Shown piece by piece: positions 28,286 through 39,600 of a stretch of DNA of 64,000 bases. The translations under genes and the position numbers were made by a program. How positions within the stretch are numbered: position 1 is the first letter of the stretch; each line of letters opens with the position of its first letter. The stretch is taken from the NCBI GenBank assembly GCA_002748835.1, contig PDTL01000015.1, positions 1 to 64,000 of the forward strand. The letters are read 5' to 3'. The notes below the pieces were generated by a model. The model ran no database searches. It saw only the letters and a list, made by a program, of their open reading frames with translations, and was not told the DNA's origin. Source of the stretch: Deltaproteobacteria bacterium. GTDB lineage: Bacteria; Desulfobacterota; Desulfobacteria; Desulfobacterales; GCA-2748835.

Positions 28286-31108
28286 TCAGAACGGATAACC
28301 CAGAAAAAAATGAAACCGGTCGTCTGCCTCGCGGGAATCCGGATTGACCTTGCGGCCATAGTAAAAGCCGATAGGACCCACGGGGGTCTGATAACCGAGC
28401 CCCATGCCCGCGCCGTGGCGAAAATCGAGACGCCGCAGGTCCCCACCGCTGTCCATCAGGCTTCCGGTATCCATAAACAGGGTCAGCTCCAGAGATGCGT
28501 TTATCCGGTACCGCCCTTCGATGCTGCCGGAAACAAAGCATTTACCACCACGGGGATCACCGGCTGCATCATAGCGGAGTCTGTTTTCCGAATAGCCGCG
28601 CACATCGCCCGACCCGCCAAGGTAGAACAGCTGGTCATCGGTGAGCCCGCCTCTGGTGCCTGTTTCCTGAATATACCCCCACCGCCCCCGCAGGGCAAGC
28701 ACCCATTTACGGCCCAGGGGGACATAGTGCCGGGCATCGAATCGGTATTTGATGAAATTGTCAGATGCGGTGGTAATGCTTGACGATATATCTGCGGAAA
28801 CCGCCAGATAATACCCGGTTTGAGGGCGAATCATGGAATCTCTGGAATCATACCGCCCATGGGGGGTCATGCGCCAGTTCTGCCGGCGAACAAATCGCCG
28901 GCGATCCCCATCATCGGCGGCTGTTTCGCCCCGCTGATAGGGATCCCGGTACTCCCATTCGAGCCCGGTTCCCCAGTCAACATACCGTTTGTACCGCCGG
29001 CTCAGGCTGACAGACGCGCCCCGGATCCGACTGCCGAAATCCGTGTTAAAAATTTCATTCTTTTCCATGAACACCGACGCGGCCATTGCGGTATGGGTGC
29101 CCCACAGCCGGGGTTCGACGCCGCCTGCTTCCACACGGTAGCCGGTTTCCCGCGCGTGTCCGGACAGATAGACTTCCCGGTTCACACCCCACAGGTTCCG
29201 GTTTCCTGTTTTTCCATGCGCATACAGCCCCTTGGCGGAATCATAGCCGAATCCGCTTTCCACATAGCGGGAGTTGACGTCTTCCACATCGACAAACAGC
29301 TGTACATCCGTATCTTTTTCCTTCAGCCCCAGCGGCGTGACCCGGACCGATTGAAAGATTTCAAGATCCCGCAGTCTGCGTTCCCCTTCGAGCACTTTTT
29401 TCAGCGAGAAGCGATCTCCGGAGCGGATACCGAGCTCTTCCCGGATGTACCGGGATCGCGTGGTGGCATTACCCGCCACATACACGCCAGACAGGGTGAC
29501 CACGGGGCCGGGTTCCACATGATAGACAATGTCCCGCTTTGCTTCACCGGCTTCCGTCACCTCCGGCGTCACCGTGACATGCGGGTATCCGGCATCAGCG
29601 GCTTTGGCGGACAGGATATTGGCATCCCCCTGAACCAGATAATCCCTGTAGGGGCTGCCCGGCTGCATGACCAGAAATCCGACGGCATCTGATTCAGAAA
29701 ACAGGTCAAGTCCTTTCACCCGCACCGTTCCGACCCGCACCCGGCTGTTTTCGACAACGTCAAGGATCACGACTGCGCTTCTGCCCCCATCTGACAGGTC
29801 GACCCGCGAGGTGATACGGACATTCACATACCCTTTTTTCCGGTAAAGTCCTTTGAGCACATCCACATCCGCGTCCAGCAGATCCGGCTGGTAAATCCCC
29901 TTCCGAAACCGCCCCCGTGTTTTTGTCTGCATGGCCTTTTTCAGGCGTTCAGTGTCAATAGCGGTATTGCCCTTTACCGTGATCGCTGTCACAAGGGTCT
30001 GCGGGCCTTCGGTTATCATAAACGTGACACGCCGCTGCTTCACGCCTTTTTTGCTGAAGGTTTCAACCTGGGGCACAATCCGGGCGGAGGCAAAGCCCTT
30101 GTCATGATAACGGTCAAGCATCCCCTTAATCGACCGCCGGATGCCTGCCCCGCCGGCATTTCCGCGGTCAAAAACCGCCAATTCCTTTTTCAGGTGCCGC
30201 CGGGGAATCGCCTTGTTCCCCGAAAAAAGAAACCGGTACTTCAGGCCTTCGGAAACAGCCACCGACACCTGTACCCGGCCATCCGCGTCCCGGCTCACCG
30301 TCTGCGTGAGCTTCGCATCCACAAACCCGTTTTCCCGGTAAAAGGCAAGCAGTTTTTTCATGTCTTCCTGAAGCACGCGCCTGCTGAACCGTCCCGGTTC
30401 TCCTGGAATAAAATGATTCCGCCAGGTGGCGCAGCGAACGCGCAGCTGACACCGGGACATCGTCTGCTGGCCGGAAAACCTCAGATCATCCAGCCGTTCA
30501 TATCCCCCTTTTTCAATCCTGACATCCAGCCGAATCCGCCTGTTTTCCGCATCTTCCACTTCATTGATCGACACGCGGGGATCCGGGAAGCCTTCCTTGC
30601 GGAACAGGGCTTCGATCACCGGGATCTGTGCCGGTATTTTCGCCGGATCATAGACATCCCCCTCATACACCGACATCAGGTTGATCAGCTCTTGGCGAAA
30701 AAAGGGATAGGCCCCGGATAGATGGATGCCACTGATCCGGAACGCCGGGGCCAGGGTATAGGTCAGACAGATCCCCGCTTTCTGAAGCGATGCAACACCG
30801 TGCACGGCACGAAACTGGCCGCTGAGCCGCAGAGCTTCCAGGGATCGCGAAAACCGTGTTGTTGAATACGGGTCGCCTTTGGAAATGGCGATCAAGGATT
30901 GCGCCAGCCTCGCATCCCGGTCTGCAGCGGTATCGGAGGCGGGCAGGCGAATCTCCACTCGCGCAACCGGGTCCCCCTCAGGCAGGGACTCACCTGCGGA
31001 TGCACACAGCGGCACCAACACGGTCAGCAACACCAGCAAAGAGATCTGACGGCAGAGATCACTGAAATTCCAGGCGAAAGACCACACCGCCCCCAAACCC
31101 TCCCACAT
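28286..31108 (-). CDS. tamA: Omp85-family outer membrane protein (TamA/BamA-like)
   Basis: About 940 residues. Signal peptide (ISLLVLLTVLVPLCASAG), then roughly six to seven POTRA-like repeats (blocks starting IHLSGAYPFF, LRFSGQQTM, FLFSGNKAI, ITVKGNTAI, VRVKGLDLF, VYVAGNATT), then a 16-strand-type beta barrel with the VRGY lid-lock motif and a terminal phenylalanine. The start at 31108 overlaps the tamB-like gene by about 50 bases; the frame extends further to 31198. Tandem location with TamB argues for TamA, although the POTRA count exceeds the three of enterobacterial TamA, so it may be a BamA-like hybrid. Confidence 0.85.
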   Translation of the reverse strand: MWEGLGAVWSFAWNFSDLCRQISLLVLLTVLVPLCASAGESLPEGDPVARVEIRLPASDTAADRDARLAQSLIAISKGDPYSTTRFSRSLEALRLSGQFRAVHGVASLQKAGICLTYTLAPAFRISGIHLSGAYPFFRQELINLMSVYEGDVYDPAKIPAQIPVIEALFRKEGFPDPRVSINEVEDAENRRIRLDVRIEKGGYERLDDLRFSGQQTMSRCQLRVRCATWRNHFIPGEPGRFSRRVLQEDMKKLLAFYRENGFVDAKLTQTVSRDADGRVQVSVAVSEGLKYRFLFSGNKAIPRRHLKKELAVFDRGNAGGAGIRRSIKGMLDRYHDKGFASARIVPQVETFSKKGVKQRRVTFMITEGPQTLVTAITVKGNTAIDTERLKKAMQTKTRGRFRKGIYQPDLLDADVDVLKGLYRKKGYVNVRITSRVDLSDGGRSAVVILDVVENSRVRVGTVRVKGLDLFSESDAVGFLVMQPGSPYRDYLVQGDANILSAKAADAGYPHVTVTPEVTEAGEAKRDIVYHVEPGPVVTLSGVYVAGNATTRSRYIREELGIRSGDRFSLKKVLEGERRLRDLEIFQSVRVTPLGLKEKDTDVQLFVDVEDVNSRYVESGFGYDSAKGLYAHGKTGNRNLWGVNREVYLSGHARETGYRVEAGGVEPRLWGTHTAMAASVFMEKNEIFNTDFGSRIRGASVSLSRRYKRYVDWGTGLEWEYRDPYQRGETAADDGDRRRFVRRQNWRMTPHGRYDSRDSMIRPQTGYYLAVSADISSSITTASDNFIKYRFDARHYVPLGRKWVLALRGRWGYIQETGTRGGLTDDQLFYLGGSGDVRGYSENRLRYDAAGDPRGGKCFVSGSIEGRYRINASLELTLFMDTGSLMDSGGDLRRLDFRHGAGMGLGYQTPVGPIGFYYGRKVNPDSREADDRFHFFLGYPF

Positions 31109-34100
31109 TATTCTGAAACCCCTTGATAATGGCATGTTCAAAAAGCCGATATTCCGTTTCCACCTCCTGAATGGTCTCACCCTGCCGTGTTTCCACACCG
31201 ACCTTCACCGACATTCGCCGGGTCAGTTTTTTTCCGACTTTCACACGCAGATGTTCTGCTCCGGTCTCATCCCCTTCTGCCCCACCGGTCTCGATTTCCA
31301 GAATATCCAGACCGGTTTTTTCCTTCAACGTACTGCCCAGGGACCCGGCCAGAAACTGGGCCAGCATCTGCTGGGTGGACAGGGCGTTTCCCCCTTCACC
31401 TTCAATGAGCTCCTGCCTTGTTTTGCCGAACACTAAAAGCGACAGGAGATCACTTTCTTCCGCTTCCGGTTCAGACCGGAGCTGCAACCGAAGTGCCTCC
31501 GGTGTTCCTGCCATCTCCAGATAAATATTCCAGTTCCGAATCCGGGTCTGGCTCACCAGATTGATTTCCGGCCGGATGGCATAGGGATCCTGAAAATCGA
31601 TCACGCCCTTTTTAATTGCAAAAGACCGGTCTTTAACCACCAGATGCCCGCTGACCGTCTCTACCCGGCCGTTCACCACCGGCTTTCCCAGGGTGCCGGT
31701 CACCGTAAGGTCCGACCGGACGGAGAGGTCCGCCATCTGATTGATGACCTGAAGCGGATGCCGGTTGGAAACCTCCAGATTCAACCGCAGGTCCGGCAGA
31801 GGGGCATCAATATCGTCTCCATGAACCGCCGGATTTGCCTGTATCTGCTTCAGCAGCGTTACCACGGCACGCCAGGGGGGACGGTATCCGTCCCACAGGT
31901 CTCCGTCCTTATCCACTTGAACATGGGTACCACCACGAACGATCTCGGCCCCTTTCAGAATCTGGTCGACAAGACTGAATGCGACATCCCGATACCAGGT
32001 TCCCTCGAGCAGGGTGACGGTTCCTGACAGCCGTCCGGCATCCGGTGACGCCTCACATTTCACCGATGCATTGACCAGGCTGTCAACGGTGTCGGGCACA
32101 CGCACCGGAATCGCTGTCAGGTCCACCCGCAATTCAGCCGATCCCCGGTCCGGTCCCGTGCGTCGTATCTCCCCTGCCCCCTCAAACCGGCCGTCTCCCG
32201 CCCGTCCGGACAAGCCTTCCAGCCGCACAATGTCTGGTGACAGCCGCAGTACGCCGGTCCCGCCGGTCAGTGGCTCCGATAGACCCGGCAGGGTCATGCC
32301 CACATCCGTCACACGGATAAAACCGTTCACTTCTGGAAAATCAACCGGTCCCCTGATATCAAGCGATCCCGCCACCAGGCCGCCCAGTCCGGTAATTGGA
32401 TCCGTTGACCATGGCAGCGCCTGCAACGGGAGCATGCCGTCAAGGGTGAGAGCATATCCTGCATGAACCGAGAGGCTGCCTTTGAGCGCAATGTTCCCCG
32501 TCTCTAGAATCGTCCCGTTAAACGATGAAATGCCCAGTGTTCCCTGTTCGAGCGTGAAACGGGCATCCTTTGCCTGCAGCCATCTCCATCCGCCCTGGTT
32601 CAGCTGCAGGGAATCGACCTCAACTGCGCCAGCAAGCTGTTGCGGCGCGCCTGCCGGTCCGCTGAGCCTCACCTTCCCAGTCACCTGTCCGGACACCTCG
32701 TGGATGCCGGCCAGACGCAGGTAAGGGGCCAGCTGCACATCCGTTCCCCCGGCCTCCAGACGGCAGTCGCCTGTCAGCACATCATACACCGCAGAAACCC
32801 GAAATCCGGCATCCCCGTTCACGGACAGCTGTCCCTCGTGAAATGCGATGTCAAGGTCCATGTCCGGCAGGGGCAGCGTGTTAACAGCCACATGGACTGC
32901 AGAGAAATTCCCGCTGAGCTCCGGAGCGGACAAAGGACCCTTTGCGTTCAGTCTCCCGTTGATCCGGGCCGCTACAGACACCGACGGGGGAAGCCACCGC
33001 CGAAATAGCCCTATAGACGCTACCGAAACATCACCCACCGCCATATCCAGTGTAACCTGCGGATCTGAAGCGCCCGCATCGGCAAAGCGAAGGTCACCGC
33101 TCAGCCCTACCCGGCCCTCCGGCCCCGGTTTCAGGACACACGCCGGAATCCGCAGCACGCCCCCAGCCCATGCCATTTCCCCGTCAAGACTACCGACATC
33201 CGCCCCTTGCCAGGACAGATCCCTGCCGGTCACTGTCAACCGGACCTCCGGCTGACGCCAGGAGCCGGTCACGCGTCCGCCCACCACCAGATGCCCGCCT
33301 GCTTCAGCATGCAGGTCTGAAAGCGACAATTCGCCTTCCTGCACGGCAAGATCCAGACGCCCGGCACGGCTGTTCAGCGGAAGCTCCGCAGTGCCGGAAA
33401 CCGACAGCCGGGAGTCTCCACGGGTCATCCGGCAGGTATGGAGAACAGCCCTGTCACCCTTGCAGACCGCCCGCAGCGTCAGCTGATCGATACCCTGTCC
33501 TTCACAGGTAATCCCGGTTCCGTCCATGTCAACAATGGCGTTGAGCACGTTTTTCTCCCCTTGAACCGTTATCCTGCCATTTACCTGCCCGGCCGTGTCC
33601 TGCAACCCGAACACCGGCAGGACCTCGCTCAAGTCCGGTACCTTCACATCCAGCACCGCCGTGACCGAATCAGACGATACAGCGTACCTGCCGCTTCCCT
33701 CGATACGCGCACGGCCGGACGTGAACGCGAAGGCCTCCACCCGGGCCTGTGTACCGGAAAACTGTCCACGGCTGACCAGGGATGCATCCACCGGCCGCTG
33801 CATTTCAGCCGTGAAAAGCCGCTTCCCCTTCAGGTTTGTTTCCCATTCAAGGCTCAGGGCATTTGGGGTCCACCCCTGGCCTGTCAACTGGACATGGCCC
33901 GACACCTCCCCCGCCGGCAGGTCTGCTGAAATCGGGAGGCGGGCAGGTGTCACCCGGTCCAGGGAAAGCGCCGCATGGTAGCGCAGCTGCGCCGGGAGGA
34001 ACGGCTCCTGAAGAAATCCGTTGGGAAACATCTCAGACAGATCCACTTTTCCGTTTCCGGTAAGACAACCCGCGTCCGACTCAAGTGAAAGGCTGCAGAT

Positions 34101-34631
34101 CCGGATCTTCCGGTCTTCCATTCGGAGCGTTGCCTGTCCCCTGAATAGCCCAACCCCATCGATTTCGCCCTGTTCGATGATAAGCGTTGCCTGCATCTCA
34201 GGATCGTTGAGGGTACCGGTTCCGGACAGGTCAAGCGTTACCTGTCCCCGGACACCTTTCGGAAACAAAAATTCATTTTCCAGTGTTTCCAGATAGAACG
34301 GAAGCTGGCCAGACACACCGGTGAGCCGGATCTTCCGGAACCGGAGTTCATGGTCAAACAGCGCGGGCCAGTTCAGAGAGGCGTATCCGTATTTGATGGT
34401 GACAACCCGCCGGTTATCAACATCCAGGAGGGTACAGCCGGTACCGCGCAGTTCTCCGGACAGCAGGTTGATGTGAAGGGATTCCAGCTGGAGCTGGCCC
34501 GGGATATGCTGGTTGAGGATCTGCACCAGCAGGGCGTTGAAAAACGGCAGGGACGGAAGACAGATAACGAGCAGCAACAAGAAGGTCATGACGACCGCGG
34601 TTGTGAGAACTGTTTTTTTTATTCGGTTCAT
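31059..34631 (-). CDS. tamB: TamB/AsmA-like translocation and assembly protein
   Basis: 1190 residues. N-terminal signal anchor (TVLTTAVVMTFLLLLVICLP), then a very long run of amphipathic beta strands typical of the bridge-like TamB family, and the conserved C-terminal DUF490 part (LLSLLVFGKTRQEL, LTRRMSVKVGVE, and the closing phenylalanine-rich strand). Spans the periplasm; links the inner membrane to its Omp85 partner encoded by the overlapping downstream gene; likely role in lipid transport or outer-membrane assembly. Confidence 0.9.
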   Translation of the reverse strand: MNRIKKTVLTTAVVMTFLLLLVICLPSLPFFNALLVQILNQHIPGQLQLESLHINLLSGELRGTGCTLLDVDNRRVVTIKYGYASLNWPALFDHELRFRKIRLTGVSGQLPFYLETLENEFLFPKGVRGQVTLDLSGTGTLNDPEMQATLIIEQGEIDGVGLFRGQATLRMEDRKIRICSLSLESDAGCLTGNGKVDLSEMFPNGFLQEPFLPAQLRYHAALSLDRVTPARLPISADLPAGEVSGHVQLTGQGWTPNALSLEWETNLKGKRLFTAEMQRPVDASLVSRGQFSGTQARVEAFAFTSGRARIEGSGRYAVSSDSVTAVLDVKVPDLSEVLPVFGLQDTAGQVNGRITVQGEKNVLNAIVDMDGTGITCEGQGIDQLTLRAVCKGDRAVLHTCRMTRGDSRLSVSGTAELPLNSRAGRLDLAVQEGELSLSDLHAEAGGHLVVGGRVTGSWRQPEVRLTVTGRDLSWQGADVGSLDGEMAWAGGVLRIPACVLKPGPEGRVGLSGDLRFADAGASDPQVTLDMAVGDVSVASIGLFRRWLPPSVSVAARINGRLNAKGPLSAPELSGNFSAVHVAVNTLPLPDMDLDIAFHEGQLSVNGDAGFRVSAVYDVLTGDCRLEAGGTDVQLAPYLRLAGIHEVSGQVTGKVRLSGPAGAPQQLAGAVEVDSLQLNQGGWRWLQAKDARFTLEQGTLGISSFNGTILETGNIALKGSLSVHAGYALTLDGMLPLQALPWSTDPITGLGGLVAGSLDIRGPVDFPEVNGFIRVTDVGMTLPGLSEPLTGGTGVLRLSPDIVRLEGLSGRAGDGRFEGAGEIRRTGPDRGSAELRVDLTAIPVRVPDTVDSLVNASVKCEASPDAGRLSGTVTLLEGTWYRDVAFSLVDQILKGAEIVRGGTHVQVDKDGDLWDGYRPPWRAVVTLLKQIQANPAVHGDDIDAPLPDLRLNLEVSNRHPLQVINQMADLSVRSDLTVTGTLGKPVVNGRVETVSGHLVVKDRSFAIKKGVIDFQDPYAIRPEINLVSQTRIRNWNIYLEMAGTPEALRLQLRSEPEAEESDLLSLLVFGKTRQELIEGEGGNALSTQQMLAQFLAGSLGSTLKEKTGLDILEIETGGAEGDETGAEHLRVKVGKKLTRRMSVKVGVETRQGETIQEVETEYRLFEHAIIKGFQNNVGGFGGGVVFRLEFQ

Positions 34632-34728
34632 GGCGTGTTTTTCTGGTGGATTTTAAGTGGCCTTTTTATCCAATGCAAACCTACCAGAAAAACACCCGTC
34701 TGTCAGGCACCGAATCCAATGGACCGCT

Positions 34729-35661
34729 TCAGATCCGTTTTTCCGCCATCACTTCCGAAGCCGGCAGCGGCGGTTGAGAAAGCATCTGGGAAAGCCGCCT
34801 GTCTTTTTCCTCCCACAGGGCGTTGATCCAGTCGCAAAATCGGCTTTTAAACGCTGAATCATGGGTATAGTCTCCAATGAGCGCATCTGTGACCGGCAGC
34901 ACCTCGATGTGCATGCGGATCGTATGAACCTCGCCTTTTAAATACTGACCGAAGGTTTTCGCGCCTTCCGGATAGGCGATGGTCACATTGACGATACCGG
35001 TCATCTGATCCCCCATGGCTCCCAGCACAAAAGCCACGCCGCCGGCTTTGGGTCTGAGAAGATGGGCATGGGGTGACTGCTGACGCGCATGTTTTTCAGG
35101 AGTAAACCGGGTGCCTTCCACATAATTGACCACCGATACAGGCAGGGTGCGAAATTTTTCGCAGGCCTTGCGAGTGATCTCGATATCGCGCCCTTTCATG
35201 TGCGGGTGTTTTTCTATAAACGCCCGCGTATACCGTTTCATGAACGGGAAATCAAGGGCCCACCAGGCGATCCCCATGAACGGCACCCAGATCAGCTCCT
35301 GCTTTAAAAAAAATTTCAAAAACGGTATCCGGCGGTTGAGCACCCGCTGCATGGCCAGAATATCGACCCAGCTCTGATGATTGGACAAGACCAGGTACCA
35401 TTGATCTGACGCGAGTTGCTCCAGCCCTTCGACTTCAAAACGGATGTTCTGGAACAATTTCATGTTCACCGTATTGATATCGATCCAGGCCATGGCGATC
35501 TGGGTGAGTACCCAGCGCATCCAGCGCTGCCAGAAAGGGATGGGGACGAGCAGACGCAACAGGGCAAACAGCATCAGCGGGCCAAACCAGAACAGGGTAT
35601 TCAACGTATACATGGAAAATGCCAGTACCCCACGAAGGGGGGCGGGAAGAAAAAAAAGCAT
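34729..35661 (-). CDS. Membrane-associated acyltransferase (PlsC/YihG-like)
   Basis: 310 residues. LPLAT fold: NHQSWVD (HX4D catalytic motif, about residue 93), then FLKQELIWVPFMG, and EGTRF (glycerol-phosphate-binding). One or two N-terminal membrane helices. Likely acyl transfer to lysophosphatidic acid or a related lipid, as in YihG. Lies upstream of tamB in the same direction, separated by 97 bases. Confidence 0.88.
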   Translation of the reverse strand: MLFFLPAPLRGVLAFSMYTLNTLFWFGPLMLFALLRLLVPIPFWQRWMRWVLTQIAMAWIDINTVNMKLFQNIRFEVEGLEQLASDQWYLVLSNHQSWVDILAMQRVLNRRIPFLKFFLKQELIWVPFMGIAWWALDFPFMKRYTRAFIEKHPHMKGRDIEITRKACEKFRTLPVSVVNYVEGTRFTPEKHARQQSPHAHLLRPKAGGVAFVLGAMGDQMTGIVNVTIAYPEGAKTFGQYLKGEVHTIRMHIEVLPVTDALIGDYTHDSAFKSRFCDWINALWEEKDRRLSQMLSQPPLPASEVMAEKRI

Positions 35662-35879
35662 GATAATTAACTCCTCACGCGAATGATCTATCTTATCCCA
35701 GAAACATGATCTCTGCCATCACGCCAGGGCTTCCTTACGATTGACCGATATCAACGCCATCAGTCAAGCCGTTACCTGAAAGACAACACACGCTCATTTA
35801 AAACACCTACGGACGCAGTTTTCAACAGAAGGGTCCAGGTCCCCAACACGCCCCATGCCCATCCCTTAAGCAACACCCA

Positions 35880-36647
35880 TCATGGAGATGGACCGTAGGA
35901 CGCGACTATATCATCATACCGTAGCCAGGTGCCGCCAAAGATATCCAGCGCGCTTCCCACGGTAAAATCAACATGCCCCTTTCCCAGGTCGCCAATGGTC
36001 TGGATATCCGCCCAGGACCGAATGCCGCCGGCATAGGTGACCGGGCCGCCTTCCCATCCGCCGAGCAATTCGACCACCGGGATCTCGATACCGCTGCACG
36101 TGCCTTCCACATCCACAGCATGCACGAGAAATTCATCACAGTACCCGGCTAACTGATCCAGGAGCGCCGGTGTCAGTATGGCATCGGTAAAGCACTGCCA
36201 CCAGTCAGTGACCACATAATAGGCGTTTCCACGCCGCCTGCAGCTTAAATCCAGGACCAGCCGGTCTGTCCCCACACGGGTCACCAGACGGGTTAAGCGG
36301 TCCATGTCAATGGCGCCGTTATAAAAAACATAGGACGTCACGATCACATGGGAGGCCCCGGCATCCAGCCATTCAACGGCATTCTCCGCCGTCACGCCGC
36401 CGCCGATCTGAAGCCCGCCCGGCCATGCGGCCAGGGCGGCTCTGGCCGCCTCCCGGTTTCCGGGCCCCAGTTGAATCACATGCCCCCCGGTCAGACCGTC
36501 TTTTCGATAGCACTCCGCAAACCAGGCTGCGGGTTTTTCCGCCGTAAAATTGGTTTCCGGCACATCCGGTGCGGCATCTGTCAGGGTAGCGCCAACAATC
36601 TGTTTCACCACCCCATCGTGAAGATCGATACACGGACGGAAACGCAT
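35880..36647 (-). CDS. hisA: Eukaryotic-type HisA (ProFAR isomerase)
   Basis: About 255 residues from the ATG at 36647 with AAAGGAG upstream. A TIM-barrel isomerase of histidine synthesis (ProFAR to PRFAR). The N-terminus RPCIDLHDGVVKQIVGATL matches the yeast HIS6-like subfamily rather than ordinary bacterial HisA (IPAIDLxxGxxVRL). The two half-barrel phosphate sites are seen in QIGGGV and YAGGIRSW, and the catalytic aspartate pair in CIDLH and VLDLSC. No other his gene is in the window. Follows the GlmS-like gene by 24 bases and is probably co-transcribed. Confidence 0.82.
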   Translation of the reverse strand: MRFRPCIDLHDGVVKQIVGATLTDAAPDVPETNFTAEKPAAWFAECYRKDGLTGGHVIQLGPGNREAARAALAAWPGGLQIGGGVTAENAVEWLDAGASHVIVTSYVFYNGAIDMDRLTRLVTRVGTDRLVLDLSCRRRGNAYYVVTDWWQCFTDAILTPALLDQLAGYCDEFLVHAVDVEGTCSGIEIPVVELLGGWEGGPVTYAGGIRSWADIQTIGDLGKGHVDFTVGSALDIFGGTWLRYDDIVASYGPSP

Positions 36648-36671
36648 GCAGAACACTCCTTTTCTGAGGTT

Positions 36672-39600
36672 TCACTGACCTGCGGCGATGATATCCCCAA
36701 TCTTTTCAGCCGAAAGGCCGAACAGATCTTCCATGGCCACCGGATCGAGCAAGGCGTCATTCCAGGCAATGCCCTTTTCCTGCATGATGTTCTTGATCCG
36801 TTCATGCTTGCCGCCCAGGGCTTTGACTTTCACAAACAGGGGAACCGCGGATTTAAACGCGACATTGAACAACATGATGGCCGCATCCCGTCCTTCGGCG
36901 GACAGCACCGGGATCAGCAGGATACTGCGCTTATCGGAGAGGCCGCGGCCGATATAGACATTTCCTTCCCGCATGAGAATCCGCTTGGTCCCCTGAAGCG
37001 TGCTATCGGTTTCCACACGGGACGGCACATCCGCTAATATACCGTCTTTTTTCAATACGTCGATGCGCGTATGGGCATCCGGCTCTCCCAGCAGGTTGAG
37101 CCCGGTCACCCGGTAATGCACCGCGCCGCGCACATGTTCGATGATCTCCTGCAAATTTTTCAAGACGATCACATTCCGTGCGGTCAACGCGGACAGATCG
37201 ATGCCCCGGGCCTCCAGACCATCAAAAAGAACGCCGGAGAGTTTCTCTGCGATACGGCTGGTTCCCACGGTCACGGTCTTGGCCTGATGTTTGATCGCAT
37301 CCACGGGCCGGGACAGGTCGTTGATACTGGTCCCCATACAGTCAAACAGCGTGTCCAGCATATTGCGCGGCGTTCCCTTTATCTGGAAATCGATCTCAAA
37401 ATCCGACACCGGCAGTCGGCCACTTAGATATTTCAAAAGCAGGGTGATATCCGAGACAGCCAGGGGGGTCATGTCCGCCGGAAACCGATTGGCCGATACG
37501 CGCTGACGGAAGTCCTTGTAAAAAGCGGCGGTCTGCTCCCGGAACTGGGGTTCTAAAATCACTTCATAAATATCCGCCCCCGCTGCCGTGGCGGTTTCCA
37601 CGGTCTCCTGCAGGGCTTTCCGGTGATTGTACAGAAACCGGGAGCCTTCGTGAATGGCAAGAGCCGCATAATAGCCCCACAAGTGTCCCACCAACGTGCC
37701 CATGATGGGGGCCAGGTGTTCTGCAACCGGTGGCACGAAAAAGACATCCTCGGCATAAGGCGTGAAGCGGGACTCGCCCTCGTCACAGATCACCACTGGC
37801 GCCGCCTTGTGGGCTTTAAAAATGGCCGTGTCCTTGATAATGTCCCCCACGACCTGCTCCCGGGCACCGGCGGCGCAGACCAGAATCAGCGGCTCGGAAG
37901 ACAGGTCGATATGCTTCTTGTCCTCCACATAATCACTGGAGAGGGTCTTGTAACAGAGCTCGCTGAGCTTGATACGGATCTCATCGGCTGTTGCCTTGTT
38001 GGGGCCGCTGCCCACGGCAGCCCAGTAGGTCCGGGTCACGGCCAGCCGTTCAGCAGACTGCCGGATCACCTCTTTCCGGGACAACAGACGCGTCATCTGT
38101 TCCGGAAGCCGGATCAGGGCCTGAAGTTCCCGGGAGACAAACTGGGAATCCCGCCGCCCGGTGGCAGATGCCAGATGAAGGCTGATCAGGGCCGTTGCCA
38201 CGATCTGTGAATAAAACGCCTTAGTGGAGGCCACGGACATCTCGATATCCCTGCCGCTGCTGGTATAGAGTACACCGTCAACGTTGAAGGTGAGATCCGA
38301 ATCCCGCCGGTTGACGATGGCCAGCGTATAGCCGCCCCGCTCCCTGACCATATCCACACTGCGATTGGTATCGGTGGTGGTGCCGGACTGACTGATGGCG
38401 ATGACAAGGGCATCGGCCATGGACCCGCCCCCATCATCCGGGCCGAGCCTGAACCCACTGAGTTCCGAGGCTTTTGCCGATGCCACCTGCACATCGGTGG
38501 TGTTCAGATAATGGCTGAGGATCTCCGCACCGGCACGGGCCGCAACCCCGGCCGTTCCCTGGCCAATAAAAAATATACGGCGGATGCTGCCGTTTCGCAG
38601 GGCAGACAGGATCCGTTCCGGTACCTCGGTTTCCCCGAGTCTGGTTTCCATCCCGCCATCCCCTTCCACCGCTGACCGCCAGCGTCCTTGCAGCGTTTTT
38701 ACCACCGAATCCGGGGCTTCGAAAATTTCCTTGAGAAAAAAGTGGGAAAAAGACTGGCGGTCAATATCCCGAGAAGTGATATCGGTGGTCAGCAGATCAG
38801 CCTTGGTCATGGGAATGGGCGTACCGTCATAGGTCATGGACCGGATACCGGACAGTCCGCCACCGCTGTCCTGGGAAAGAATCACGATTTGACCGATGAA
38901 AGGCCTGTCCCCGTTCGCACCACTTTTCCGGTTGCCGTCCAGTTTGATGTAGGTATCCGTCTCTTCCACAAACCCATACACCTCGGACGTGGGCATATAT
39001 CCCCGTTCCCCGATGCCCACAAAAATGGCCTGACCGCTGCCTTGCTGTGCCAGAAACAGTTTACCCGGCGCCAGATCCGTCTGCAGAATAATGGCGTGGG
39101 AACCCTGAAAATCAGAGACCGCCCTGCGGAAGGCCGTCTCGATATCCGCCCCGCCGTTCAGATAATGCTGCACCTGCAGCGGAATCATTTTTGTGTCCGT
39201 GGTCACGGACTCGGGCAGGAGGTCCCATCGATCCTCATAGGCTTTTTTCAGCGCCAGGTAATTGTCGATATCCCCGTTCAGACACACATGAATCATTCCG
39301 GAACGGGTTCGCGTATGGGTCCGTGTCCCATTGTCCACCGGATGACAGTTGCTTTCGCTGATGGCCCCCACAGACGCCCACCGCGTATGGGCGGATACCG
39401 TATGATTCAGCCGGAAAAACCGGGAAACCACTTCGAGGATGCCGTCGTTCCGAACCTGGCTTCTGAGAAACCGGATATTGTCCCCCAGGGCACCGATCTC
39501 TGCGGCCACTTTATAGGTAAAGATCAGGCTCACCGGCTGGTCACCGTCAGAAACCCGCTCCCGGATCCGGATGGTGTTGTTCACCAGCACATCTGCCGTC

